64,000 bases of DNA from Parasponia andersonii (taxonomy: Eukaryota > Streptophyta > Magnoliopsida > Rosales > Cannabaceae). Each line of letters starts with the position of its first letter. Position 1 is the stretch's first letter. Positions 12,001 to 23,214 of the stretch are shown piece by piece. The translations under genes and the position numbers were made by a program. The notes below the pieces were generated by a model. That model was not told the origin of the DNA and did no database searches. It saw nothing but the letters and a program-made list of their open reading frames with translations. The DNA lies in NCBI GenBank assembly GCA_002914805.1, contig JXTB01000187.1, positions 120,304-184,303 on the forward strand. The letters are read 5' to 3'.

Positions 12001-13258
12001 TACACACTTCTAATAATAATCTAAGTAATCAAATAATTCATATGTAAAAAGCTAATATCTAGCTAATACTAGAAGATTCTAGGTGGAAGACTTCTTTAAT
12101 TTGGACTTGAATTTTTTTTTTTATGAACTTTACACTTAGGCTAACTCCAATTTATTAGGCCTCAAGATTATTTTCAACAATGTTACATATACATGTACTA
12201 ATCATCTTACTATTACTGAATAATTGCATTTTTTTCCTCTAATTATCTAAGTATTACATGTCATTGCAGTTGAATACAGAGAGAGAAGCAAAGAGAGTAT
12301 TCAATGAGTTCAACGAGGGGCGCATTTTCTTTGCCCCCACTTACAAATACTCTCATAATTCAAATGCTTACGCTGGCGAAACTGTCAAATCCAAGAAGAA
12401 ACGCCGAACACCTGCTTGGTACTACATTGATATTATTTTGAGATATTTATCTCGAAATTATATATTCAGTTGAATTTCAACATTAGACACTCTTTTTTCA
12501 GGAAAAAAAAAAAACAAAGAAGAAATCCCACTAAAGTTTAAAAATATATCTATATATATAATTTTTGGTCAAATAGAGTCATTATATTTTCCATATTTTG
12601 GTTAAAGAAAATCAGATAAAAAGAAATATTATTTTAACCATTTTAAAACAAAAAATGCTTAACATCATGGCATTTCTATATGAGTGAAAGTTAAGAAATA
12701 ACTTGAATCAAATATCATGCTCAACGTCATGAGGTTTATAACTTGAGTGCTACTTAATGCGTGAGAGTTAAGAAAAATAAAAAATAAAACCACATATATA
12801 AAATATTAATGAGTTATTCTATGGGAAAAAAATCAAACTTCAAAGTAAATAGTCAAATATAATGAATACTTTCGAAAATATATTTTCCCATTCTTCTGGT
12901 TCATTCTCATTTAATATCTATAACATTGAGAAAGTTACACTGTATATTTATTCCATACCTGATAAAGTCAGATCTGGACCACAATTTAATTTTATTATCA
13001 TATCAAATTGATATTTTCAGGTGTGATAGGATACTATGGCGTGGGAATGGGATAGAGCAACTATCATATATCCGTGGGGAATCAAGATTCTCCGACCACA
13101 GACCTGTTTGTGCAGTCTTCTCAGTGGAGGTAGAAGCAATGAGACAAAGTAGTAGAAATTTTAACATTAACAGATTCCGCAAAGGTTATTCTTGTGTTGC
13201 TCCAAGACTGGATTTTGATGACAGCTGCATACCTCAGAGACATAGCTTCTATGACTAA
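1977..13258 (+). CDS. Type I inositol polyphosphate 5-phosphatase (10 exons)
   Basis: Removes the 5-phosphate of inositol phosphates or phosphoinositides. Exons: 1977..2008, 2189..2253, 2427..2507, 3036..3126, 3256..3360, 3502..4135, 4638..4831, 4965..5073, 12270..12418, 13021..13258 (TAA). All introns are GT/AG, phases agree, and the sum is 1698 nt (565 aa). Visible motifs: TWNVGG (about 95-100), GFQEIVPL (125-132), WLGDLNYR (405-412, catalytic motif 1), PAWCDRILW (485-493, motif 2) and SDHRPV (511-516). Residues about 150-285 form a Ser/Asn/Asp-rich, poorly conserved insert with HDHDHDH, usual for plant type I members. The closest family I recall is the Arabidopsis 5PTase4/5 (BST1) group. 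Start: ATG 1977 fits the first acceptor (2188) and gives [19 protein letters not shown]. Alternatively ATG 1856 with an acceptor at 2204 also stays in frame (600 aa). No stop or frameshift is seen, so the gene looks intact despite the 5.5-kb insertion in intron 8. Confidence 0.92.
5581..5820. repeat. Exact 120-bp tandem duplication (two units)
   Basis: 5581..5700 and 5701..5820 are identical base for base. Both start aaaattctatttaaaattga and end cttcttatacatt. The unit itself contains the shorter repeat tttatttattcttcttatacatt twice. It lies in intron 8, in T-rich non-coding DNA. Confidence 0.95.
6666..7130 (-). repeat. 3' LTR of the intronic copia element
   Basis: 465 bp, pairs with 11745..12179 with small indels and scattered substitutions. 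The terminal TG is mutated to CG on the plus strand. Confidence 0.92.
7150..11212 (-). pseudogene. Copia gag-pol polyprotein, interrupted
   Basis: Reading down the minus strand: gag starts at 11212 ([13 protein letters not shown]), with a UBN2-like gag region to about 10565; a CCHC knuckle [14 protein letters not shown] near 10340; protease [13 protein letters not shown] near 10180; GAG-pre-integrase and integrase core 9992..9162 ([23 protein letters not shown]); RT with YIDDLIF near 8080; RNase H/C-terminal part 7584..7162 ([23 protein letters not shown]). Stop codons after the first gag segment (11030), at about 10040, after 9162 and between 9160 and 8100, plus a frameshift near 7560, break it. 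Catalytic motifs of protease and RT remain readable. It is an inactive, moderately old copy. Confidence 0.9.
11730..11741 (-). other. Primer-binding site (Met-tRNA type)
   Basis: On the minus strand TGGTATTAAAGC, ten of twelve bases as in the common plant site TGGTATCAGAGC, three bases from the 5' LTR. Confidence 0.8.
11745..12179 (-). repeat. 5' LTR of the intronic copia element
   Basis: 435 bp, TGTTGG...TTCAACA on the plus strand. The primer-binding site lies immediately outside it at 11730..11741. Confidence 0.92.
12419..13020 (+). other. Intron 9 of the 5-phosphatase gene
   Basis: AT-rich, 602 bp, gt at 12419 and ag at 13020. It splits the W codon of the catalytic motif PAW|CDR in phase 2. 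Nothing else is seen in it. Confidence 0.85.
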
Positions 13259-13343
13259 TTAACTACCTCCAACCAACTGTACATTTTTTTTTTCATCCTT
13301 TTCCTTTACTGAATAATCCTGTTATAAATATATAATATTTCTA

Positions 13344-15660
13344 TGTTACAACCGGAAATCTCAATCCGTAACATTTAATAATTTTAAGTGAAAGCATAAT
13401 CAAATATTAGTTTTACAAAATTCAAGAAAAATCAAGTAATAAATAATTTTATTTTGGTCCTCAAATAATTATAAATTCCACAACCATTAAAACTTTTAAT
13501 AATTTTAATTATTTAAGAAAAATACTCACTAAAGTTTAAGAAAGCTTGTAATTAATTTATTTGGAAATTCATAAATAATTCATAGATTTTGGTAAATTGA
13601 GTTCAATTAAAAATTTTAATCCAAAGTCTAAAATAATTTATGTTAAATCATTTGTAGTTTCAAGTTCTCAAATTAATAATAAAACCATTTTCATACTTCC
13701 ATTTAGTAGATTTATTAATCTTGGCTAAATAATTGAACAATGAAAAAAGATAACAGAGTATAAACATACTCACTAGGAACTAAGAGTAGAATTACATAAA
13801 CAAGATGCACAGCTTGTCAATCCATCAAGATGACTACCTCAAATAGTCAAACACTTGAAAGTGAGAGAAGTAGGAGGGTGAGCATTCATATACTCTATAG
13901 AAATTTAATTACCTTTTCGAATGGATACACATTTTACCAAACCTGTATGGTTAATATTTTTTCTAAAATCCATTTATAAACCAAGTTTATAAAATATTTG
14001 TAGACCAAAATAATCATATATTCAAAACTAAAACTAGAAACACATAATTATACATATCCTATATCAATCACTATAAATGAATGAGTTCTCATCCTCTTAC
14101 TACAACCTTGTAATACCCTTTACTAGAGGTACCCAGTATCCTGATACTTCTCAGAAGTATGTCAGCCAAAAACCTACCCAAGGCCTACATCTTTCACCTA
14201 ACGCTGCAGCAACTTGCCAGTAATTTAAACTACCATGATGCAATAATGGAACTCAAATTTGTGATCTTATGACATATACAACATGTAACAGTTTGCAATA
14301 ACTATGCATCTAAGAATCAAATCACACTTTAAAATCCAACGTAGTATTCTTTCGGGATTTACAGTAACATGGGCAGGAAACCACTATTTTACCCGATAAT
14401 CACACTATAAAAATAAATATAAAAATCTACACAGTCCAATCCTAATATAATCCAACACTATCCAACAAGTTGTCGAATAATCAAAAAATAACGATTTTTT
14501 ATAAATAAATTTTAATGCAATTATCAATAAAACAAGTATAAAACTAGGTAATTGAATCCCTACCTCAAGATGATAGTTATACCAAGTTAATGATGCTCAA
14601 AAAATCTCACATTAGTCACTTGGGTACTCAAACGGTTGTTTGGGATCCCAGTAAGCTTACTTGAAAAAGTAAGTTTTCTAATGGACTCTCAGATTGAGAA
14701 ACAGGAGTTACAATTGAATTCAGAGCACAAAAAATATTATATTAGACATACAATTTGTCAAAAGTGGATCCCAGGGCTGAACCGACACTATAGCATGCAA
14801 AAATAGTACTATTTAAGAGTCATATGCCTCGATTTTTGTGTCACTTCAAAACATAGTCTTATTTTATATCGAAATTCATCTCTTGATCTCACTGAGTCCA
14901 AATTCAACATCAGAGTTCAGTTTCGAGGTCCCTAGCTTTAAATGGTCTTTAATAATCCAAAAATTACAAATATATCACTTTTTAGAATTTATATGAAAAA
15001 TATCTACTTTTTCAATTTGAAAATTAACATGCCTTTAGATATCATTTGAACACCATAAAATTAAATTTGTTCTTGTCTCAACTTCTTCTCTCATACCATA
15101 TAATTATTTCAACCTAATTACTTATTTTACAAAATTAATTATAAAAATGCCAACTTTCTATTTACAAAATGGTTGAATTTGTAAAATACTCACCAAGGCT
15201 GTGTTGAGCCGTGAAACTGGCTAGAGTACATTAACGAGGATGAGATGAAGCCTCACACGATGGAGGTGAGGATGAATGGTGGCCGACGGTGGTTATTTGG
15301 CCTAAAAACTCCTAGAATAGCATTATTTTCAGAGCCTTTGATCCTGGCCACCGAAGCTCGGTTTCTTACGAGAGATGTCGGGTTCTCCTCATCATCCTTT
15401 GATGAATGATACGAGTTAGCGCATCTAGATAGGGAGCTGGCAGTGTGGTGGCTTATTCCATCAGTTGGAGATTGAGCAAAAATAGGTCTTTAGGACCTCG
15501 GGGAAGAAGATGAGTTTTGAGGAAGGGGTTTATGAAACTGCAGCACCCTACTAAAAAATTCAAGATATTTTATTATGACAAAGCAAAAAATTCTGATTTA
15601 CAACAATGCCATTTCCCCCCTAAATTACTCTTTTACCCTCTTAAAAATCTAGATTTTACA
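13344..15660 (-). repeat. 3' LTR of LARD copy 1
   Basis: 2317 bp. Pairs along its length with 19933..22121, for example the aaaaatcaagtaataaataattttattttgg part and the 15240..15540 block that resembles 21720..21990. Confidence 0.9.
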
Positions 15661-16876
15661 TCATCCCTTCCTTAAAAGAATTTCGTTCGGAAATTCGAAT
15701 ATAACACAAGGGGTATGATAGGAACATTAAAGAATAATGGTCAGAAGCATAATGAAAAATCTAAGATATGGTATAGGAGGATCGAATCAAACACTAGTTA
15801 TACAAGGAGCGTGAAACATACGCCTTCCACTTGATGTTAGAATCTCGTCAACATACCGATGCCAAAGAAGGCATGAACTAAACATGTACACAAAGTTATA
15901 TGGAATCATAAGATGACTATCAATAGATATAAGGACATCAATACATGAGAATAATGTCCTTAAGTCTAAACACAATATAAGAGTAATAACGATAATCAAG
16001 GCCGAGAGTTAATAATACAAGGCTATTATAAGCTGAGTACTAATTATTAGGTACCAAACTAGAGTAGTAGGCCAAATGTCGAATATATGAGATTATCAAG
16101 TCAACATCACACTAGGACAATCCCATTTGTCTCTAATAATATAAGTGACAAACAACCAAATATACAAAATACTTCTAGTCGAGAATATGACTAGAATCAC
16201 CAAGAATTGAAACCTCCAACAGAAAAGTACATAGCATACTGTAGTCCAATCATATAAAATACATATCTCCTCATAACAAGTATAGCTCAAAGCTTCCTAA
16301 GTCTTTTATAAAAGGTAATATTATATCGTAATAACTCATACCATAATTAATTCTAGAGACTCTCCAAGTCTTTTTGCTCAATATAGAATTATATAGTTGC
16401 AAGTCATACAAATCACCAATGAATCCAAAAACTTTTATAGTCTTTAATGCAAGAAAAATTCATATAGAAATTACTTGAGATTCTATATGCAAGCAAAACT
16501 TATAACAATCCCATATAATGTCCCAAAAACAAAGTTTCATCAGAATAGGTTGTCTCTGCAATGATGCTTGTCTTCCATTTCACCCTATTTTATTTTTAAG
16601 TTGAATACGTTTTAAAAATATTTTTTGAAAACATGCAACACAAAAATCAAAGGAATGTAAGAATATTACATTAGTTCATAATAAGGTCTCACCTTAGCCA
16701 CATGTAAACCGAACCTGAACTCTAAGCTAAAAATATAATAAGAGGAGTTTAACAACTCTTAATATAAACTCATAAGTAAAATGATCCCTTTACCATCAAT
16801 TATATCACTATAATTATGCTTGGATCTAACGCAAACCAGGTAATGAGTTATAAGCTTAACTCAATATTAATAAGTC

Positions 16877-17279
16877 TGCAACACCCTAAGTCCTACATCA
16901 GGTATGCTCTAAGAAGATCATGGGTATTTAAGTAGTGGTCTATGAGCCTAAAAGTACCTTCGAGCTAGCACATTTAGGTGAGGCATAGTGGTGTTATATT
17001 TGGCATTTAGAGCTGACCAAGTCCATAGCTGTGTAGACTTTGGAAGGCTACCATGGGCTAGAATCGTGATGAATGTAGCCCCTACCCATAAAGGTGATAT
17101 GTGGACTATTAAATGTGAACCCCCTAGTGAGGACGCCAGGCCCTTAATGGGAGAGATTATAATGTCCCAAGTCCCACATCAGGTATATTCTAGGAAGATC
17201 ATGGGTATTTAAGTTGTGATCTATGAGTCCAAAAGTACCTTTAAACTAGCACTTTTAGGTGAGGGCCAGTGATATTACA
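16877..17279 (+). mobile_element. TRIM-like mini LTR element nested in LARD copy 1
   Basis: Two direct repeats of about 120 bp (16877..16998 and 17163..17279) share cccacatcaggtat, agaagatcatgggtattta and ctagcac.tttaggtgagg. They begin TG and end ATA or ACA. Flanks aagtc (16872..16876) and tagtc (17280..17284) look like a TSD with one change. Just after the first repeat comes TTTGGCATTTAGAGC, a degenerate Met-tRNA primer site. The 164-bp interior has no gene. Size and layout fit terminal-repeat retrotransposons in miniature. Confidence 0.8.
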
Positions 17280-19916
17280 TAGTCAATATAAACTTTAATC
17301 CACCACATACTAGAACAAGAATGTCTAATAATTCCCAAATATCACATAGTTTGTTAACTTAAACTTTCAAGTATTCAAAGCATGTCAATTCCCTTTCAAA
17401 ACATGGTTAAGCAAACTAGAAATGTTCTTAAGATTCTAAAACTTTCCCAAACTTTTTCAAATATTTCTCTCCAAGAAATTTAAAAGCACATTTTTTACTA
17501 ACACATTATATATGTAAACGCATTTAGACAATTCTTTATTTATGAAAAATTCTAGGTAAGGTATGCTTTAGTGAAGTTTTCTTTACATTTTATAACTTCA
17601 AGGTACCACACTCTAATAATTTTATTGAAATTAGCTTTAAAAGATATTTTAACAATAGAAAGTATTTTAGAAAATAATAGAGTGTGCTACGGTTAAACTT
17701 TTTTTATTTAAGTAGATAAACAATTTTTTTTTTTTATCTTTACTCAACTTTTTAAGCATGTTCCTAGAAAATAGTCTTTTTGTATAGCCAATCAGCTTGT
17801 AACATATCCAACTCCAAAAATTTAAAGGTAAAATTTATGTCTTCAAAGGAAGTACCATACTCTTATTTGCATGACTCAAATTCTATCAAACACCAAATCA
17901 AGCATATTAATTCATAGCTTGTGTTTCTTTTGAAAATCTAATTTCTATAAATTTCAAAAGTTTTATAAAAATATCATACATTAGTATGTACCACTCAAGT
18001 CCTTTCAAGAATTAGGCATTCAAAACTAATTTATTTCTATTTAAAGCTCAAATAAGACATCATCCCTATTCTCTAATACTAGGAGTTTCCAATACTTAGG
18101 ATACCAAATTAAATCAACCACATGCTTAATTATCTAATTAAGACTACTAAGGTAAGATCAACCTAACTTGACTTAATTAAGAAAAATCATTTATTACTCA
18201 ATAAGAATTTAACAATCCAAGGTTCACCAACATCATGTCTATATCAATAAAAGTAGCCACATAACAAGGCACATAAACCATAATAATGACAAGGCTTTAC
18301 AAGACCTTCAACTAAAATTCAAAATTTTCTATTTCTCCATTTACACATGATTCCAAACTAGATACCATAACCAAATGTTATTTAGCTAAATGTAGTAACA
18401 AGATTATATAAATATTGCATCTTCGACACATTCAAATTTGTACCAAAAGATTTCTTTAAAATCAAACTTGTTTCTTAAAGTTACCATATAAAATTTTTCC
18501 ATAAATATCCTATGTTTAGTTCCAAGTCAACTTGTAAATATATATGTAAAAATATATTTTAGCTTATAAGTCAAGTACAAAGATTATCTATCACATTCAA
18601 TTCTACAAAATACTTGGAACTTTAATTTTATAAAAACTTTCTTGATCTAAATAATTCTTAAACTAGTACTATCAACTGTAGATTAGGATTAATTTAGTAC
18701 CATAGCTAAATTTTATATGCGCCAAGATTCAAACTTTTTAATAGTGCAATCTTACAAACATCCAATTTCAAATAGTATATAAGTTTTAAAGCAATTCATT
18801 ATTTGAAAAAGTGAATCAATTTTATCTATATGATATTTAAATTTAAAATATCCATAATTCTCTTGAAAATGAAAGTATGTAATTTTATCAATCATAGCAA
18901 CCTATTTCGTTCCAAACGAGATTAATCAATTTTGAAAATCCAAGAGTCACTTATCATGTAAATAGTTCTAAATTCGATTAAATTACCAATAATCAATTAA
19001 TCTCTTACCCAAGGATTACAGAGCCGATGTATTTAAAGAGAAAATATAAGTCTGAATGAAAACTATATCTAGGTGCACAAAGATATTTTTCATTCAGTGA
19101 ATTTTCTCAGTCAATTAATCGTGACAATTTTTCAATTCTAAAAACTTTAGCTTGGAAAAACAAGTAAACTAGATATGCAGCTATCAAGTAGGCAAAAAAA
19201 ATTATTTCAAGTAAATGACTTATAATGATACATAATCATGATTCAGTAGTTTAGACCAGACCAAATTGTCAAATAATCTCCAATAAATTAAATCACTTTA
19301 TTCTACCAATGCACAATTAAAGCCAAACTTAGTGAATATAAGTATAATACCACATTTAAGCAAACTCAATAAAAATCATACAAATTTGTTAATCAAGGAG
19401 CCATATATCATCTAAACGTATTACTCATCTGAACATTCTAATATAAGCATTAACCATCAATTATTCGAACTGAAAAATTAAAAATGTACGAAAATCCAGA
19501 AAGTTAAATCACATCCCAAAAAGTTACAAAACACCGATTTAATCTAACGTATTTAAAATACCTAGCACAGGTTAGCTATCATGGAACCTATAAGATTCAC
19601 ACATAGCTCACTACCCGAATGAACATAGGAGTACAAGTACGAATGTCTATTTGAATTAAAGAATTTGGATAGAATTCATTAGTCTCATGTCAATCTAAAT
19701 ACCTCTAACACTAGAATTTCTAGATTATAACTATCTTAAGGATATTAAAGTTTTACTCTAGGGAGGTGGACGAAGGATTTAAGATGAATTAGAGTAAAAA
19801 TAATATATTGAGTCGTTTCCTAAGTGATGTATAAGGGATTTATCAAATACTTTCCAAAATTCTTTTTGAATAACAAAATATCATAGATAAGATCCGAGAT
19901 GAATCTAAAGTCTGCA

Positions 19917-19928
19917 GCTCTAATACCA
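19917..19928 (-). other. Primer-binding site of LARD copy 1
   Basis: Minus strand TGGTATTAGAGC, four bases from the 5' LTR. Confidence 0.8.
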
Positions 19929-19932
19929 TTTT

Positions 19933-22121
19933 TATCATGACCAAATTTCCAAAGCCATAAATTTTAGTAATTTAAGTAAAAGAATAATTAAATATTTATT
20001 TTACAAAATTCAGGAAAAATCAAGTAATAAATAATTTTGTTTTGGTCCTCAAAACATTATAAATTTCACAACCATTAAAACTTTTAATAGTTTTAATTAT
20101 TTAAGAAAAATACTCACTAAAATTTAAGAAAGCTTGTTATTGATTTATTTGGAAATTTATAAATAATTCATAGATTTTGGTAAACTGAGTTTAACTGAAA
20201 ACTATAATCTAAAGTTTATAATAATTTACATTAAATCATTTTAAGTTTCAAGTTCCTAAATTAACAAAAAAATTATCTTCATACTTCCACTTAGTAGATT
20301 TACTAATCTTGACTAGATAATTTAACAACAAAAGAAAAATAACAGAGTATGAATACCTACCAAGAATTAAGAATAGAAGTATATACATAAGCTACACAGC
20401 TTGTCTATCTATCAAGATGAATATCTCAAATAGTCAAACACTTGAAACTGGGAGAAATAAGGGTAAGCAGTCATATGCTCAATAGAAATTCAATTATCAT
20501 TTTGAATGGATGCAATTTTTAATTTGTATAGTTAATACTTTTTCCAAAATCCATTTTTAAATCAAGTTTATAAAATATCTGTAGTCTAGAATAATCATAT
20601 ATTCAAAATCAAAACTAGAAACATATGATTGTATATATCATACATCAACCAATATAAATAAGTGAGCTCTTATCCTCCCATCACGATCCTGTAATATTTC
20701 TTATTAAAGGTACCTAGTGTATTCTGATACTACACGGAGGTGTGTTAGCAAAAAACTTATGTACGTGGCCCAGGTCTTTCAACTAGCGCTGCAGCAACTC
20801 ACCAACGATCTAAACTATCATAATGCAATAATAAAACTCAAGTATGTAATCCTATGATATGTACAATATGTAACAGTTTATAATAACCATACGTCTAAGA
20901 ATCAAATCATACTTTAAAATTAAGCTTGGCATTATTCTGGGATTTATTATAACATAAGTAGAATACCGCTGTTTTACCCCGTAATCACATTATAAAAATA
21001 AGTATAAAAATCCATACAATCTAATTCAAGTATAATCCAACACTTTTCAACAATTTGTCAAATAATTAAAAATTCACAATTTTTCATAAATCAATTTTAA
21101 TGTAATTATAAATCAAATAAGTATAAAATCAGATAATTAAATCCCTACATCAAATGATTTTTCAACGGAGCCTCAGATTGAGAAACATAGGTCACAACTG
21201 AATTCAGAGAACTTAAAAAATTTTAGGTTAGACATATAATATGTCAAAAGTGAATCCTCGGACAAGATTCGACTCGTGGCACACGAAATGGTACTATTCA
21301 CAACCATTGTGCCTCGATTTTTGTGCTACTTCGAAACATAGTCATATTTTATATCAAAAATTGTCTCTCAACCTCATTGAGTCTAAATTCGAAATTAGAA
21401 AATGTTTTGAGGTCTCTAGTTTTAAACATGCTTTAAAAATCTAAAAGTTACAAAAGTATCACTTTTTAAAATTTATTTGAAAAACATTCACTTTTTTAAT
21501 TCGAAAATTAACATGCCTTCAGATATCATTTCAACACCATAAAATTAGATTTGTTCTTGTCTCAACCTCCTCTTTCACACCACACAATTATTTTGGCCTA
21601 ACTAATTATTTTAGAAAAGTAGTTATAAAAATGCCAACTTTCTATTTGCAAAATGGCCGAATTTGTAAAATACTCATCGGGGCTATGTTGAGCTGGGAAA
21701 TTGGCTAAGAGTACATCAACGAGGATAAGATGAAGCCTCACACAATAGAGGTGAGGATAAACGATGGGAAAAGGTGGTTGTTTGGCCAAAAAACACCTAG
21801 AATGGTGTTACTTTCGGAGCCTTCGATCCCAGCCATCATTGCTCGGTTTCCAGTGAGAGTTGTCGGATTCTCCTCATCATCCTTCGGTGAACGACGCGGG
21901 CTAGTGCGTCTGGGTAGGGAGCTTGCGAAAATAGGCCCCGGGGTCCTCAGGGAAGAAGATAAGTTTTGGGGGGGAGGAGTTGTATGCAAAAATTCAAAAC
22001 TGTAGGAACCTATTAGAAAATTCCAGATATTTTACTATAATAAAGCCAAAATTCCTTATTTACAACAATGCCACTTCTTCCTAATTTACTCTTTTGCCCT
22101 CTTAAAAATCTAGATTTTGTA
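19933..22121 (-). repeat. 5' LTR of LARD copy 1
   Basis: 2189 bp. Both ends are slightly mutated (TA in place of TG, TA in place of CA). The ORFs at 21730..22005 and 21738..21989 overlap each other and lie in the GC-richer part of the LTR; they are not gene-like. Confidence 0.9.
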
Positions 22122-22227
22122 TTCTACGTATGCAAATCATCTATTGTTTTGTCCTTAATATTAACAGAGGTGAGTGTAATTTAATCTAAAGATTTGTATA
22201 ATGATTAAATTATAGGATAATATATAT

Positions 22228-22472
22228 GGGTACCAATCCAGTAGGTATTTTTTTTTTTTACCTATGTATAGGTATCAATTTGGTCAATGAAAATTTAGCA
22301 TACATATTTTTTTATTGTAAAAAATAAGAGAGAGAAAGAGCATTAATAATGCACGTCTTTTCATACACTTCATTATAGCCATTGGATCACCATTAGATGA
22401 TGATCCAACGGCTAAAAAAAAAAATACCTACCCATAAGTAAAGAAAAAAAATACCTATTGGATTGGCAACCA
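22228..22472. mobile_element. MITE, copy 1, beside (TA)n
   Basis: About 245 bp with inverted ends: ggtaccaatccagtaggtat at the left and the inverse of ggttgccaatccaataggta at the right. Inside: tgcacgtcttttcatacact and ccattagatgatgatccaac. It is bordered by TA runs. No coding sequence. Confidence 0.8.
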
Positions 22473-22513
<41 letters not shown>

Positions 22514-22518
22514 TATAG

Positions 22519-22762
22519 GGCACCAATCCAGTGGGTATTTTTTTTTTTTACCTATGGATAGGTATCAATTTGGCCAATGAAAATTTAGCATGTATATTTT
22601 TTTATTGTAAAATGTAAGAGAGAGAAAGAGCATTAATGATGCACGTCTTTTTATGCACTTCGTTATAGTCATTGGATCACCATTAGATGATGATCCAACG
22701 GCTAAAAAAAAAAATACCTAGCCATAAGTAAAGAAAAAAAATACCTATTGGATTCGCAACCA
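22519..22762. mobile_element. MITE, copy 2, beside (TA)n
   Basis: About 244 bp, nearly identical to 22228..22472 and in the same direction, separated from it by a (TA)n run at 22473..22511. It is followed by another (TA)n run. Confidence 0.8.
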
Positions 22763-23214
22763 TATATATATATATATATAAAAAGAGGATATACTCCCAT
22801 TTGGAGGTCGATCCTGTTATATGATTTATTAAATATAGATCAATACATTTGTCTTATACTATATTGGACAAATGCATTTAGTATTTACTAAATCATATGA
22901 AGAGACAGGTCTAACAAGGTCCAACAACGAGACTATGTCCAAAACTATATATACGTGGATATCTATGAACTTTCAGAGTACAATAGATATAGGTAATACA
23001 TATGTGATTTAATGTTTTAAGTTTAACATTCCCACTATATATGACAATCCTATACATACATGATCAATTTACGTCTTCATAGAAAGAGAGTTTAGACTGA
23101 TTTACAAGTTATATATATATATATATGATTATTTTCTAGTAAAATAGAATAAACGTATGCAACAATCAAATTTCAGAATTTAAGAGATTTCCCTCTTTGA
23201 GAGCTTTTCACAAT
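22763..23214. other. AT-rich spacer with a fold-back
   Basis: No gene. Contains the inverted repeat 22813..22909, a short (TA)n run near 23111..23126 and otherwise nothing recognised. Confidence 0.5.
22813..22909. repeat. Imperfect inverted repeat (fold-back)
   Basis: The left arm cctgttatatgatttatta...acatttgtc is answered by the right arm gacaaatgc...tactaaatcatatg...agacagg. Arms are about 45 bp with mismatches, and the loop is short. It could be a small MITE or a hairpin-forming transcript; no TSD was clear. Confidence 0.55.

Larger units (their letters stand above)
6666..12179 (-). mobile_element. Full-length, decayed Ty1/copia retrotransposon in intron 8
   Basis: Two LTRs (6666..7130 and 11745..12179) start TGTTGGAAAGT (left copy CGTTGG) and end TTTTCAACA on the plus strand. 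Flanks are acgtt (6661..6665) and atgtt (12180..12184), a target-site duplication with one transition. The primer-binding site next to the right LTR reads TGGTATTAAAGC on the minus strand (initiator Met tRNA type), and a purine-rich tract (AAGAGGAAG) adjoins the left LTR, so the element runs on the minus strand, antisense to the host gene. Internal order gag, protease, integrase, RT, RNase H is copia-type. Several in-frame stops interrupt it, so it is not expected to move by itself. Confidence 0.95.
5074..12269 (+). other. Intron 8 of the 5-phosphatase gene, 7.2 kb
   Basis: Bounded by CAG|gtttga at 5074 and ttgcag|TTG at 12269. The flanking exons join in frame as [11 protein letters not shown], the usual continuous sequence of the family, so no exon is lost. 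It holds a 120-bp exact tandem duplication (5581..5820), T-rich sequence, and a full-length antisense copia element (6666..12179). The other introns are about 0.1 to 0.6 kb. Confidence 0.85.
15661..19932 (-). other. Non-coding interior of LARD copy 1
   Basis: AT-rich, with stop codons in all frames. The ORFs at 15787..15999 and 16096..16290 show no family likeness. It contains the nested TRIM-like element 16877..17279. Its sequence follows the interior of LARD copy 2 in the same order (for example 18060..18480 with 46660..47170). Confidence 0.75.
13344..22121 (-). mobile_element. LARD-like non-autonomous LTR retrotransposon, copy 1
   Basis: Long direct repeats 13344..15660 and 19933..22121 flank a 4.3-kb interior. 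The 5-bp sequence ttcta is found just before (13339..13343) and just after (22122..22126): a perfect TSD. LTR ends on the plus strand are TGTTACAACC/TATCATGACC and ...GATTTTACA/...GATTTTGTA. The primer-binding site TGGTATTAGAGC (minus strand, 19917..19928) and a purine tract beside 15660 (AAGGAAGGG on the minus strand) show minus orientation. The interior has no ORF above about 75 aa and no recognisable gag or pol, as in large retrotransposon derivatives (LARDs). Such elements depend on enzymes from another element. A second copy lies at 41496..52568. Confidence 0.9.

Noticed and set aside
16988..17212. 74-aa ORF in the LARD interior
   Set aside because: Falls across the interior and right repeat of the TRIM-like element.
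21730..22005. ORF of 91 aa and its antisense partner of 83 aa
   Set aside because: Both lie within the LARD LTR; the matching block in the other LTR (15240..15540) has stops, and no family likeness is seen.
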